Shown here in pieces: positions 8,311-16,839 of a DNA stretch of 64,000 bases. The notes beneath the pieces are model-generated. The model saw nothing but the letters and a program-made list of their open reading frames with translations, was not told the origin of the DNA and searched no databases. Location: positions 1,488,001 through 1,552,000 of the forward strand of contig JABTUK010000001.1 in the NCBI GenBank assembly GCA_015075405.1. The letters run 5' to 3'. Each line of letters begins with the position of its first letter. The stretch's first letter is position 1. The position numbers and the translations under genes were made by a program. The stretch comes from Anaerolineales bacterium (GTDB lineage: Bacteria > Chloroflexota > Anaerolineae > 4572-78 > J111).

Positions 8311-9252
8311 ATGATAAAGATTCGCTCATCTGAAATTACCCCGGAACATATCTATCTATCCCGGCGCAAATTTATGGTTGGGATTGGGGCGTTGGCCGCC
8401 AGTTCGGCGCTGCTGGCTGCGTGCGGTACACAAAGCAGCGCGGTGAAAGAGGATACGCCCAAGGACCTGAAAATCAGCGCCACCGCCGATGAGTTGGGTG
8501 ATGCATTGACGCCCTTTGAGTCGGTCACCAATTACAATAATTTTTACGAGTTCTCGACCAGCAAAGAGGCTGTGGCTTCGCTGTCCAAAGATTTCAAAAC
8601 TTCGCCCTGGACGGTTGAGGTCGGTGGGCTGGTCAACAAGCCGATGACCTACGGCTTTGAAGACATCCTCAAGAAATTTACTCAGCAAGAGCGTATCTAC
8701 CGCCTGCGCTGTGTCGAAGCCTGGTCTATGGTCATTCCCTGGCAGGGCTTTCCCCTGGCCGAACTGCTGAAAGAAGTTGAACCGACCTCCCAGGCCAAGT
8801 ATGTTCGCTTTGAAACTTTGTACGACCCGGAGCAACTGCCTGGCCAGAACAGCGCCTGGTATACCTGGCCCTACGCCGAAGGACTGCGCCTGGATGAAGC
8901 TATGAATGATTTGGCGATTTTGTCCACTGGATTGTACGGCAAGGAACTGCTGCCGCAGAGTGGCGCGCCCATTCGCCTGGTCGTGCCCTGGAAGTATGGT
9001 TTCAAGAGTATCAAGTCTATCGTTAAAATCGAGCTGGTGGCCGAACAACCGACTTCGCTGTGGATGGCGGCCGCGCCCAACGAGTACGGCTTTTACGCCA
9101 ACGTCAATCCCATGGTAGATCACCCGCGCTGGTCTCAAGCCAGCGAGCGCCGCATCGGCGAGTTTGGCCGGCGCGATACCCTGCCTTTCAACGGCTACGA
9201 AGAGGAAGTGGCTTACCTTTATAAAGATATGGATTTGAAGGTGAATTACTAG
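8311..9252 (+). CDS. msrP: Protein-methionine-sulfoxide reductase catalytic subunit, molybdopterin type
   Basis: 313 residues. A twin-arginine signal (SRRKFMVG at 17-24) and a lipobox (LLAAC, Cys38) are both present, so the mature protein is probably a Tat-exported lipoprotein rather than a free periplasmic one. The sulfite-oxidase-like fold follows. Cys134 in YRLRCVEAW is the expected molybdenum ligand, and the region 'WYTWPYAEGLRLDEAMND' is characteristic of MsrP (YedY). The enzyme repairs oxidised methionines in envelope proteins using electrons from the haem subunit MsrQ. Here msrQ lies downstream, but an insertion sequence separates the two. A good GAGGAGG ribosome-binding site precedes the ATG. 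Confidence 0.93.
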   Translation: MIKIRSSEITPEHIYLSRRKFMVGIGALAASSALLAACGTQSSAVKEDTPKDLKISATADELGDALTPFESVTNYNNFYEFSTSKEAVASLSKDFKTSPWTVEVGGLVNKPMTYGFEDILKKFTQQERIYRLRCVEAWSMVIPWQGFPLAELLKEVEPTSQAKYVRFETLYDPEQLPGQNSAWYTWPYAEGLRLDEAMNDLAILSTGLYGKELLPQSGAPIRLVVPWKYGFKSIKSIVKIELVAEQPTSLWMAAAPNEYGFYANVNPMVDHPRWSQASERRIGEFGRRDTLPFNGYEEEVAYLYKDMDLKVNY

Positions 9253-9272
9253 GAGTAAGGAGTAGGGAGTAA

Positions 9273-9280
9273 GAAATAAG
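9273..9280. repeat. Left target-site duplication of the IS (GAAATAAG)
   Basis: GAAATAAG immediately precedes the left terminal repeat and recurs at 10934-10941 directly after the right one. The flanking DNA is itself made of related AAGAAATAAG words. Even so, the exact placement at both ends supports a true 8-bp duplication (9 bp if the next G is counted). Confidence 0.7.
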
Positions 9281-10933
9281 GGGATGGTTCAGAAATAGGT
9301 TGACACATTAACAACAGAATAGGTTTACAGGAGCCACCTTTTCAGGCAAGATAAGGGTTACGAGACCACATCAAACCTGAAAGAAGGAGGCTCCTAATGG
9401 CACAGTATCGCATAGCTGGGTTGGATTTGTCAACCCGGATGCAAATCACGGTCGAGATGGTGTTGAGCGCCCACGAACGTGGGTGGGGGCGAGCCAGCCA
9501 ATTGGCGCAAGACTATGGGGTATCCCGGACGCTGTTGTACGAGTGGCGCCATAAAGCGATGCAGAGCTTGCAAGAAACCTTGCAGCCGCATGACCCCGGA
9601 CCCTGTCCGCTCAAACAAAGCCTGGACATCAGTTCCAGTTTCATCCAGCGGGCCATAGCGCTGTGGCCGATGCTAACCGGGAGCGTACGAGGGATCCAAA
9701 CCGGGCTGGAACTGCTGTTGGGGGTGGAGCGGTCGGTCGGCTACATCAGCCAGACGCTTCAGGCGGCGGGTCAGCAGGCCGCGGTCTATAATCAAGCCGT
9801 GGTGATCCCGGTGCCGATTCTGGGTGAGGCCGACGAAATCTTTCAAGGCCGGCAACCGTGTCTGACCGTGGTGGACGGGCGGTCCTTCCTGGTGCTGAAC
9901 TTGACCCCAGCGGAGCACCGCGATGGGACGACCTGGGGGCTGACTTACCTGGATTTGGTCGAACGGGGCATCCAGTTCCAGGACCTGGCCTGTGACGGGG
10001 GCACCGGACTGCGGGCGGGGGTGCGGGAAGCCAAACTGGCCCTACCCTTGCGGCCCGACCTGTTTCACCTGCTGCAAGAAGCTCATCGCCTGAGCCGACG
10101 GCTGGAAGGCGCCGCCTACCGGGCCATCGACACCGCCGAACGGGCGCGTCGAGCCGAGTTGCAAGCGCGAGGACTGATCCGGCGGCGGGGGCGGCGGCTC
10201 ACCAGCAAGGTCCCCTTGGCTCAGGCTCAGGTCGAGGCCACCCAAGCCATCACCACCTTCGACACCTGGTCGTGGCTGCTGGCGGAAGTGCGGCAGGCTT
10301 TGGAACCTCTCACCCCCAGCCATCAACTGGTCGCCGTCGCCACAACCAAAGCCACCCTGGAAACGGCTATCACCCTGCTCAAGGAATTGGGCCAGGCAGA
10401 CATTACCACCTTCGCCGACGATCTTCAGCAGAAGTTACCCGAACTGCTGGCCCCGTTGGCGTGGCTGGAGCAACACCTGACCCCGCTGCTCAAGAACTTG
10501 GCGGCTGACACCCAAGCTTTTGTCCTGTGGACCTGGCAACACCGCCACACCTTGAACTTGAACCTTGAGACTGACCTGCCCGCAGCCCTCCGCTCTATCG
10601 TGCCGCTCGTCTGGGAGACCCTGGGCCTCTTCCACCGCTCCTCCAGCTTGGCCGAGTCCCTGCACAGTTGGCTGCGCCCCCACTTACAGACTCACCGGGG
10701 CATGCCCCAATGGTTACTACCCTTGCTCCAACTCTTCTGGAACCACCACCAGTTTGAACGGGGCAAGCGCAGCGGCTCTAGCCCCCTGGAGTTGGCTGGT
10801 GTGTCGGATGCTCTTTCTCTTGCGGAGGTGTTAGACCAGTTGTTCCCACCCACGACGGCTACCCAGCCAGGATAATTTATTTTTTAAGGTACCAAAAGTG
10901 TCAACCTATTTCAGCCCGTAATTGAACCATCCC
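9281..10933 (+). mobile_element. Complete insertion sequence between msrP and msrQ
   Basis: 1653 bp with one transposase gene. Both ends start GGGATGGTTCA. At the left, GAAATAGGTTGACAC follows at once. At the right, the same 15 bases follow after ten extra bases (ATTACGGGCT, read inward). The 8-bp repeat GAAATAAG flanks both ends. The element looks intact. It splits the msrP-msrQ pair in the same orientation, so msrQ may depend on read-through or on a promoter at the IS end. I do not recognise the IS family. Confidence 0.85.
9397..10875 (+). CDS. Transposase of the insertion sequence
   Basis: 492 residues with an AAGGAGG ribosome-binding site. Residues 20-55 form a helix-turn-helix (LAQDYGVSRTLLYEW). 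The central part has acidic residues in DDE-like contexts: ADEIFQG (Asp146), VVDGRSFLVL (Asp160) and LACDGGTG (Asp200). A Glu in SSSLAESLHSWLRPH, in the C-terminal third, is a candidate last catalytic residue. An Arg- and Glu-rich helical insertion lies between Asp200 and this Glu. The gene is full length and unbroken, and it fills its element. DDE chemistry and cut-and-paste movement are inferred from these motifs; the family could not be named from memory. Confidence 0.85.
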   Translation: MAQYRIAGLDLSTRMQITVEMVLSAHERGWGRASQLAQDYGVSRTLLYEWRHKAMQSLQETLQPHDPGPCPLKQSLDISSSFIQRAIALWPMLTGSVRGIQTGLELLLGVERSVGYISQTLQAAGQQAAVYNQAVVIPVPILGEADEIFQGRQPCLTVVDGRSFLVLNLTPAEHRDGTTWGLTYLDLVERGIQFQDLACDGGTGLRAGVREAKLALPLRPDLFHLLQEAHRLSRRLEGAAYRAIDTAERARRAELQARGLIRRRGRRLTSKVPLAQAQVEATQAITTFDTWSWLLAEVRQALEPLTPSHQLVAVATTKATLETAITLLKELGQADITTFADDLQQKLPELLAPLAWLEQHLTPLLKNLAADTQAFVLWTWQHRHTLNLNLETDLPAALRSIVPLVWETLGLFHRSSSLAESLHSWLRPHLQTHRGMPQWLLPLLQLFWNHHQFERGKRSGSSPLELAGVSDALSLAEVLDQLFPPTTATQPG

Positions 10934-10985
10934 GAAATAAGGATTTTCTTATTTCTCATTTCTTATTTCTAAATTTTTACACTGA
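10934..10985. repeat. Right target duplication and second half of the interrupted hairpin
   Basis: GAAATAAG at 10934-10941 repeats the left flank. After removal of the IS and one copy, the sequence AAGAAATAAG-GATTTT-CTTATTTCT is restored, a hairpin of the word-repeat type common in this window. The IS therefore appears to have landed in a hairpin stem. Confidence 0.6.
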
Positions 10986-10994
10986 AGGCATTTA

Positions 10995-11642
10995 ATGAAC
11001 ACACTAAGAAAAAACTGGCTGCGCATTTTAACGCACGTGGGGGCGGTCACGCCGCTGGCCTGGCTGTTGTGGGATTATTGGTTTGACAACCTCACGGTCA
11101 ATCCTATCCAGGATATTACTTTTCGCACCGGCAAGCCGGCCTTGATTTTGCTGGTCTTGTCGCTGGCCTGCACCCCGGTGAATACGCTGTTTGGGTTCAA
11201 GCAGGCGCTGCCGCTACGCAAGCCGCTGGGTTTGTACGCTTTTATGTACGTGAGCCTGCATTTTCTGATTTTTATCGGGTTGGATTATGGCTTTGATTGG
11301 GGGTTGTTGTACGAGGCGATTTTTGAAAAACGTTATGCCCTGGTGGGTTTTGCCGCCTTTTTGATTTTACTGCCGCTGGCTGTCACTTCGACCCAGGGCT
11401 GGATGCGCCGGCTGGGCAAGAATTGGAAGCGGCTGCATCGTTGGGTTTACCTGGCCGGCATTTTGGCCGTAATTCATTACGTCTGGCTGGTCAAATCTGA
11501 TATCCGTGAGCCGCTGTTGTACGGCGCGGCGGTAGCGCTGCTGCTCATCTTGCGTTTGCCGGCGGTACGCAAAGCTGTCACCAATTTCCGCAGCCGCTTC
11601 AAAAAGGGGCGGCGCACCCGAACCGTTGTTGACAGCATTTAA
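10995..11642 (+). CDS. msrQ: Haem-binding membrane subunit of the MsrPQ system
   Basis: 215 residues with about six membrane helices, the ferric-reductase-like fold of MsrQ (YedZ). Family hallmarks are visible: HVGAVTPLAW in the first helix, 'TGKPALILLVLSLACTPV', and likely haem-ligand histidines in SLHFLIF, RLHRWVYL and IHYVWLVKSD. The protein takes electrons from the quinone pool or a flavin donor and passes them to MsrP outside the membrane. It normally follows msrP directly; here 1.7 kb of IS sequence lies between, but the reading frame is intact. A strong terminator follows at 11661. Confidence 0.92.
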   Translation: MNTLRKNWLRILTHVGAVTPLAWLLWDYWFDNLTVNPIQDITFRTGKPALILLVLSLACTPVNTLFGFKQALPLRKPLGLYAFMYVSLHFLIFIGLDYGFDWGLLYEAIFEKRYALVGFAAFLILLPLAVTSTQGWMRRLGKNWKRLHRWVYLAGILAVIHYVWLVKSDIREPLLYGAAVALLLILRLPAVRKAVTNFRSRFKKGRRTRTVVDSI

Positions 11643-11660
11643 CCTTCATCGCCATATCTG

Positions 11661-11690
11661 AAAGCCCCGCGAGTTAAGCGGGGCTTTTTG
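11661..11690 (+). terminator. Rho-independent terminator after msrQ
   Basis: AAAGCCCCGC, a 7-base loop and GCGGGGCTTT form a perfect 10-bp stem that runs into further T residues, 19 bases after the msrQ stop codon. Confidence 0.9.
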
Positions 11691-11703
11691 TTTTGAGAAA
11701 TAA

Positions 11704-11755
11704 AGGAGTCCAAAGCTTGCTTTGGATTGAACACAAAGCAAGCTTTGTGACTCCT
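11704..11755 (-). terminator. Long hairpin, probable terminator of the K+ channel gene
   Basis: AGGAGTC-CAAAGCTTGCTTTG pairs with CAAAGCAAGCTTTG-TGACTCCT, leaving a loop of about nine bases. On the minus strand it is followed by TTTATTTCT, just past the channel gene's stop. It may also be one of the window's dispersed hairpins. Confidence 0.55.
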
Positions 11756-11760
11756 GCTTT

Positions 11761-12567
11761 TTATCCCTCGGATACTGCTTCGCGGGGAGCAATGGTTTGG
11801 GGGGGTATATCGGCGCGGGGGAAATAGGCCGATAAATCGAGGGCTTCGTGGCGCAGCACCGACTCCAACAGCTTTTTGCTGTCGAGGACGACAATGGGGC
11901 CAAGCAGGTGCTCGGTAAATTCGGATTTGGGCTTGTGCATTTCGACAAAAATGGTAGCGTGAGTGTTGAGCTTTTGGATGCGCGAAACGGTGTGCAGTGT
12001 TTTTAGGTCGGGTTCCTGAAAACGGGCGTTGGCAAACACAAAAATGTAGGCCGCCTCGCCAATGTTGGCTTGCTGCAGCGCCGCCGGGCTGATCGGCACG
12101 CCGCGCACAAAGTGGTACTGGGGATAGGGATTGACCGTAACCAGGTCAGAGATAATCACGGCCTCGCGCTGGGCCAGTTCCGGGTAGCAATGCAGCACTT
12201 GCAGCAGTTCGTCGGCAAAGGCGGTGTACTCGCAGATAACCAGGTGGTTTTTGGCCTTGATCGGGGCCATACCAAAACGGTCGCGGTTAACAAACTGGTC
12301 TACCGAATTGGCAGTGAGGGTGATGAAATTGGTGTAAAGGTAGATGCCCACAATAAAGGTAATAGCAGCAGCAATCCGTCCCTGGGTGGTGTGGGGCGCA
12401 ATATCGCCGTAGCCCACCGTCGTGGAACTGACCACCCACCACCAGACCACATCGCCAAAGGACTTGATACCGGGGTTGACGGTGTGCTCATAGGTCCAGA
12501 ACAGCGAGGTGGTCAGGGCAAAACTGATTGCCAGCAGCAGGGCCAAAAATCGAATTTGCTTTCTCAT
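11761..12567 (-). CDS. Two-helix potassium channel with cytoplasmic RCK/TrkA-N domain
   Basis: 268 residues. The first membrane helix is at about 5-25, followed by the pore helix and selectivity filter TTVGYGD, then the second membrane helix (TFIVGIYLYTNFITL). From about residue 108 a Rossmann-type RCK domain begins (NHLVICEYTAFADELL) and continues with alternating strands and helices to about 245. The usual glycine-rich GxGxxG is replaced by E-Y-T-A-F, as in some ligand-gated channels that do not bind NAD tightly. The architecture is that of MthK-like K+ channels, gated by ions or nucleotides. The gene stands alone and converges on msrQ. Confidence 0.9.
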   Translation of the reverse strand: MRKQIRFLALLLAISFALTTSLFWTYEHTVNPGIKSFGDVVWWWVVSSTTVGYGDIAPHTTQGRIAAAITFIVGIYLYTNFITLTANSVDQFVNRDRFGMAPIKAKNHLVICEYTAFADELLQVLHCYPELAQREAVIISDLVTVNPYPQYHFVRGVPISPAALQQANIGEAAYIFVFANARFQEPDLKTLHTVSRIQKLNTHATIFVEMHKPKSEFTEHLLGPIVVLDSKKLLESVLRHEALDLSAYFPRADIPPQTIAPREAVSEG

Positions 12568-12851
12568 GCTTAACCTGAGATGCTATCTATTCGCCTGGAT
12601 TTTAATATGAACTGCGTGGATATACTGCCTGACGTTCCAGGATTATACACGCTATTAGGTTGAGAAGAAATAGGAATTTGAGCATTTACGCCCAACCTGC
12701 GCCAAATCCATCTTAATTGACATCCCCCCCCAATTAGACTAGAATTTAGTAGCAAAATGGTAGTAGGTAGTAGGTAGTAGGTAGTAAGGGTTTTCTCCCC
12801 TACTCCTTACTCCCTACTCCCTATTCCTTACTTCCCCAGAGGTAAAATCCT
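12568..12851. other. Divergent gap between the K+ channel gene and alaS
   Basis: Apart from word repeats at 12757-12835 (GTAGTAGGTAGTAGG then CTCCTTACTCCCTACTCC, partly complementary), this 284-base gap is AT-rich. It should hold the promoters of both genes, but no convincing -35/-10 pair was recognised. An AGAGG ribosome-binding site precedes alaS. Confidence 0.5.
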
Positions 12852-15584
12852 ATGACGATGACTAGCGCCGAGATTCGGCAGGCGTTTTTAGATTACTTTG
12901 AAGAAAATAAGCATACGGTGGTGGCCAGCTCTTCGCTGGTGCCGGCGGATGACCCGACCCTGCTGTTTACCAACGCCGGGATGGTCCAGTTTAAGGATGC
13001 CTTTCTGGGGTTGGAAGAGCGGCCTTACAAGCGGGCTACTACTTCTCAGAAATGTATGCGCGTTTCCGGCAAGCATAACGACCTGGAAAATGTCGGCCCT
13101 TCGCCGCGTCACCACACCTTTTTTGAGATGCTGGGCAATTTTTCCCTGGGCGACTACTTCAAACGCGATGCCATTCGCTTTGCCTATGAATGTTTGACCA
13201 AAGTTTTTGGCCTCTCCCCCGACCGGCTCTATTACACCGTCCACACCGGCGACGACGAAGCCTTTGACCTGTGGACCAAAGAGATGGGCATTGACCCGGC
13301 CCGCGTCTATCGCATGGGCGATAAAACCAACTTCTGGCAAATGGCCGATGTTGGCCCCTGCGGCCCCACCTCGGAACTGCATTACGATTGGGGCCAAGAG
13401 TTTTGCACCTGCGGCCAGCCCGACTGCTCGGTCTTTTTGGATAACGGCTGCGAGCGCTGGCTGGAAATCTGGAACCTGGTCTTTATGCAGTTCAACCAGG
13501 CGGCCGATGGCACCCGGACGCCCCTGCCCAAACCGGGCGTGGACACCGGCATGGGCCTGGAGCGGCTTGTCTCGGTGGTGCAGAATAAACGGGCCAATTA
13601 CGAAACCGACCTGTTTATGCCAATTATGCGCCACATCCAGGCGCTGCTGGGCCATTCCGAGGCGCAGATGCAGGAACATCTGATTGCCTACCGGGTGATT
13701 GCCGACCATGGCCGGGCCATCACCTTTATGATTGGCGATGGGGTCATGCCCGGCAATGAAGGGCGAGCCTCGGTGCTGCGGCTCATTTTACGGCGGGCGG
13801 CGCGGTATGGCCGGCTGGCCGGCTTCGAGGGTCCCTTCTTGGCTAAAATTGCCGAAAAGGTGATCGAGGAGATGGGCGACCATTACATCGAACTGAAGGC
13901 GCGCCGCCAATTTATCCTCAACGTGATTACCCAGGAAGAAGAGCGTTTCCTGAAAACCTTTACCAACGGCCTGGAACTCATCGCCGGGCTGGTTGAAAAA
14001 TTGAAAGCGGCCGGCAAAAATCAGATACCCGGCGACGATGTTTTCAAGCTGTACGCGACCTATGGCTTCCCCAAGGATTTGACCCGCATCATTGCCGACG
14101 AGGAGTATGGCTTTAGCATTGACGAAGCCGGCTACGAGAAGGCGTTTGATCGCCACACCGAAATATCGGGCGGCGACAAGATTGGCGAAATTGCGGTGGA
14201 TGCGCTGCAAGTCTACGCCGGGTTATTTGACCGGCTCAAAAGTGAGGGCAAACTGCCCGAAAGCGGCGTCGTTTACAATCCCTACGATGGCACTGAACTA
14301 CCCAGTTCGGTGGTCGCCATTTTGCGCGATGGGACGGTGGTCCCCAACGCCGGGGAAGGGCAAAAAATCGAACTGGTGCTGGCGGCGACGCCCTTCTACG
14401 TCGAGTCGGGCGGCCAGGTGGGGGACGTGGGCGAAATTGCTCACTACGCTAACCCCGAAACTACTCCCCAATGGGCGATGGAAGTCAGTGAGGTGGCCAA
14501 GCCGGTCAACGGCTTGATTGTCCACCGGGGGGTTGTCACTGAGGGCGTTATCAGCAGTGGCGACCTGGCCTGGGCCATTGTAGATTACGAGCGCCGCTGG
14601 GATATTATGCGTAATCACACCGCCACCCACGTGCTGCACCGCGAACTGCGCCGGGTGCTGGGCGATCATGTCGCCCAGGCTGGCTCGCTGGTAGCCCCGG
14701 ATCGGCTGCGGTTTGACTTTAGCCATACCCAGATGGTCAGCCAATCGGAACTGGACGAGATCGAGCGGGCGGTGAATGAAGCGATTCTGGCCGATTTTCC
14801 GGTCAAGGCCACCCAGAAAAGTTACAACGCTTTGAAACAGGCTATTGCCGGCGGCGAGATTATGGCCCTGTTTGGCGAAAAATATGGCGATACGGTGCGG
14901 GTGGTGCAGATTGGGGCCGAGGGTCAGGCGTACAGCCGTGAATTGTGCGGCGGCACCCACGTCGAAAGAACCGCTCAGATTGGAGCGCTGCACGTTACCA
15001 GCGAGGGTAGCGCGGCGGCGGGAGTGCGCCGCATCGAGGCCGTCACCGGGCGGGCGGCGCAAGAGTTGATCCAGGGCCGGTTGGTCACGCTGGAGCAAAC
15101 GGCAGCTTTTTTGGGGGTGTCCCCGGAAGAGGTGTATCGCCGCTCGATTGCGCTGATGGCCCAGGTGCAGGAGCAGGAGAAAAAGCTGCGCGAATTGCAG
15201 CGCAAGCTGGCGCGGGTGGAATTTGAACGACTTTTAGCCAAAACTCGTGAGGTCAAAGGCATCAAAGTGATTTCGCTGCAAGTTGACACGCCCGACATTA
15301 CTTTGCTGCGCGAAATGAGCGACTGGTTCCGGGACCGGCTCGGCTCCGGGGTGGTGGTTTTGGGGGCTGTCTTGGAAGGTAAGCCCACCATCATTGCCAC
15401 CGTCACCGATGATCTGGTCAAACGTGGGTTGCATGCCGGGAAACTGGTCAAAGAAGTCGCTCAGGTCGTCGGCGGGGGCGGCGGTGGCAAACCGACCATG
15501 GCTCAGGCCGGCGGCAAGGATGCAGCTTATTTGGGCGATGCGCTGGCGAAGGTGGATAGTTTGGTCAGCGAGGCGGTGAGTTGA
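12852..15584 (+). CDS. alaS: Alanine-tRNA ligase
   Basis: 910 residues, full length for AlaRS. The class II catalytic domain has motif 1 (TNAGMVQFKD), motif 2 (the RHHTFFEMLGNFS region) and motif 3 (GMGLERL). The editing domain has HTATHVLH and the zinc-site CGGTHV, and a C-Ala domain ends in GGGGGGKPTMAQAGG with the conserved DALAKV tail. A cysteine-containing insertion (FCTCGQPDC) after WG is shared by a subset of bacterial AlaRS. The enzyme charges tRNA-Ala in the cytoplasm and deacylates mischarged Ser or Gly. A downstream link with ruvX is common in bacteria; here two other genes stand between them. Confidence 0.98.
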   Translation: MTMTSAEIRQAFLDYFEENKHTVVASSSLVPADDPTLLFTNAGMVQFKDAFLGLEERPYKRATTSQKCMRVSGKHNDLENVGPSPRHHTFFEMLGNFSLGDYFKRDAIRFAYECLTKVFGLSPDRLYYTVHTGDDEAFDLWTKEMGIDPARVYRMGDKTNFWQMADVGPCGPTSELHYDWGQEFCTCGQPDCSVFLDNGCERWLEIWNLVFMQFNQAADGTRTPLPKPGVDTGMGLERLVSVVQNKRANYETDLFMPIMRHIQALLGHSEAQMQEHLIAYRVIADHGRAITFMIGDGVMPGNEGRASVLRLILRRAARYGRLAGFEGPFLAKIAEKVIEEMGDHYIELKARRQFILNVITQEEERFLKTFTNGLELIAGLVEKLKAAGKNQIPGDDVFKLYATYGFPKDLTRIIADEEYGFSIDEAGYEKAFDRHTEISGGDKIGEIAVDALQVYAGLFDRLKSEGKLPESGVVYNPYDGTELPSSVVAILRDGTVVPNAGEGQKIELVLAATPFYVESGGQVGDVGEIAHYANPETTPQWAMEVSEVAKPVNGLIVHRGVVTEGVISSGDLAWAIVDYERRWDIMRNHTATHVLHRELRRVLGDHVAQAGSLVAPDRLRFDFSHTQMVSQSELDEIERAVNEAILADFPVKATQKSYNALKQAIAGGEIMALFGEKYGDTVRVVQIGAEGQAYSRELCGGTHVERTAQIGALHVTSEGSAAAGVRRIEAVTGRAAQELIQGRLVTLEQTAAFLGVSPEEVYRRSIALMAQVQEQEKKLRELQRKLARVEFERLLAKTREVKGIKVISLQVDTPDITLLREMSDWFRDRLGSGVVVLGAVLEGKPTIIATVTDDLVKRGLHAGKLVKEVAQVVGGGGGGKPTMAQAGGKDAAYLGDALAKVDSLVSEAVS

Positions 15585-15587
15585 AAC

Positions 15588-15660
15588 CAGAAATAAGAAA
15601 ATAGAAATTAGAAAACTGTAAGCTCATTTCTTAATTCTTATTTCTAATTTCTAAATTTGG
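15588..15660. repeat. Low-complexity hairpin (AGAAATAAG / CTTATTTCT)
   Basis: Purine words CAGAAATAAGAAAATAG and GAAATTAGAAAA are followed by pyrimidine words TTCTTAATTCTTATTTC and TAATTTCTAAA, giving an imperfect hairpin that reaches the start of the next gene and leaves no room for a normal ribosome-binding site. Confidence 0.6.
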
Positions 15661-15665
15661 TTCCT

Positions 15666-16838
15666 ATGCAATTCCTGCGCCGGTTTCCTCAAAGGAGCAA
15701 ACATAGGCCGACGGCCTACAGCCTGGTTGATATTGGCCGGGATACGGTCAAAGCGCTGGTGGCGCGGGTAGCGCCGGAGACAGGGGAAGTCGAAATTATT
15801 GGCTATGGCTTGGCCGAGACCGGCGGCCACGATATCACCGGCGGTCGGCTCGAGGCCGCAGCCGTGACGGCTCCGGTTAATGCTGCCCTTACCCAGGCCG
15901 AGGACAGCACCGAGAGTATAGTTGGTCATAAAATTGTACCCGACGATGTAATTTTTGCTCTGGCCGGTCGAGCGACGGTGGGCAAGTTATTTACCGTCCA
16001 GCAGACCCGGCCCAAACCCCACGAACCGATCACGCCCAAAGAGTTGTCTGGCCTCAGAACCAGAGCCGAGCGGTTGGTGCGCCAGAGTTTAGCCAACTTG
16101 CCGGTTGAGGGGGGGCAGTGGCAAGCCTTGGCTGTCACCGATGCCGGGATTCGGCTGGATGAGCATTTGGTGCTGGAAGGGTTGGGGTTGACCGGCCAGG
16201 AGGTGTCGTTTTCCGTTTTTGGAGTGGCAGCTCAAGCCGGAGCGTTGCGGGCGCTGCAGGTGCTGGCGAATCGGCTGGATTTGGAAGTGGCCAATGTGGT
16301 GGCGGCAGCGCAGGGATTGGCAGCGACAACCCCTCACGCCGAAGCGATCATTCTGGATATCGGCCTGTCAGGGACAGATATTTGTTTAATTCGAGACAAT
16401 ACGCTGGTGGCAGCCGGGTCTACTCCATTTGGCGGGGCCTTTTTTACCCAAAATCTGGCTCAGGCCATGAGTTTGGAAACAACCCGGGCTGAAAAATTGA
16501 AGCGGACCTGGTCAGCCGATGAACTGCCTCAGTCTGAAGCCGATCAACTTGAAGGTCAGATACATAGCGCACGCTGTCGCTGGTACGATGCAATGATGGA
16601 GTTTTTTGCCGAAGCTTCGGGTAGCAAACCGTTACCCTGGAAAATCTATTTGACCGGCGGGGGGAGTTTGTTGCCAGGGCTGGACAAACTGCTTCGCTCT
16701 GATCCGGTCCCATTCCAGCGCGCGCCGGAAGTAACCTGGCTGGGTAATCAGGTTTTGGCGGGAACTAAAGATTTAACCTCCGGTTTGGATTATAATTTGT
16801 ATGGGCTGGCAGTTAGCCTGATAGTTGGTTTACCTTAG
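15666..16838 (+). CDS. FtsA/PilM-like actin-fold ATPase
   Basis: 390 residues from the ATG at 15666; a TTG nine bases earlier is also open. The actin-fold nucleotide sites are present: phosphate-1 loop 'SLVDIGRDTVKAL', phosphate-2 'AIILDIGLSGTDICLI' and the adenosine motif 'IYLTGGGSLLPGL'. A 1C-like subdomain sits between them. PilM and FtsA proteins form cytoplasmic scaffolds on membrane partners in pili or division. No pilus or division genes are adjacent. The next gene encodes a protein with a cytoplasmic N-terminal part, a membrane helix and a long outside part, which could be its membrane partner (inference). No ribosome-binding site is seen because a repeat abuts the start. Confidence 0.8.
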   Translation: MQFLRRFPQRSKHRPTAYSLVDIGRDTVKALVARVAPETGEVEIIGYGLAETGGHDITGGRLEAAAVTAPVNAALTQAEDSTESIVGHKIVPDDVIFALAGRATVGKLFTVQQTRPKPHEPITPKELSGLRTRAERLVRQSLANLPVEGGQWQALAVTDAGIRLDEHLVLEGLGLTGQEVSFSVFGVAAQAGALRALQVLANRLDLEVANVVAAAQGLAATTPHAEAIILDIGLSGTDICLIRDNTLVAAGSTPFGGAFFTQNLAQAMSLETTRAEKLKRTWSADELPQSEADQLEGQIHSARCRWYDAMMEFFAEASGSKPLPWKIYLTGGGSLLPGLDKLLRSDPVPFQRAPEVTWLGNQVLAGTKDLTSGLDYNLYGLAVSLIVGLP

Positions 16839-16839
16839 T

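Noticed and set aside
8356-9138. 260-codon frame on the minus strand
   Set aside because: It lies wholly opposite msrP, whose protein is clearly recognisable; the antisense protein has no recognisable motif.
9273-9281. 9-bp target duplication GAAATAAGG
   Set aside because: The ninth base is also the first base of the terminal repeat. The 8-bp reading lets both ends begin with the same GGGATGGTTCA.
12757-12835. CRISPR-like array of GTAGTAGG repeats
   Set aside because: Units are only a few bases long with no spacers, and complementary words follow. No cas gene is present.
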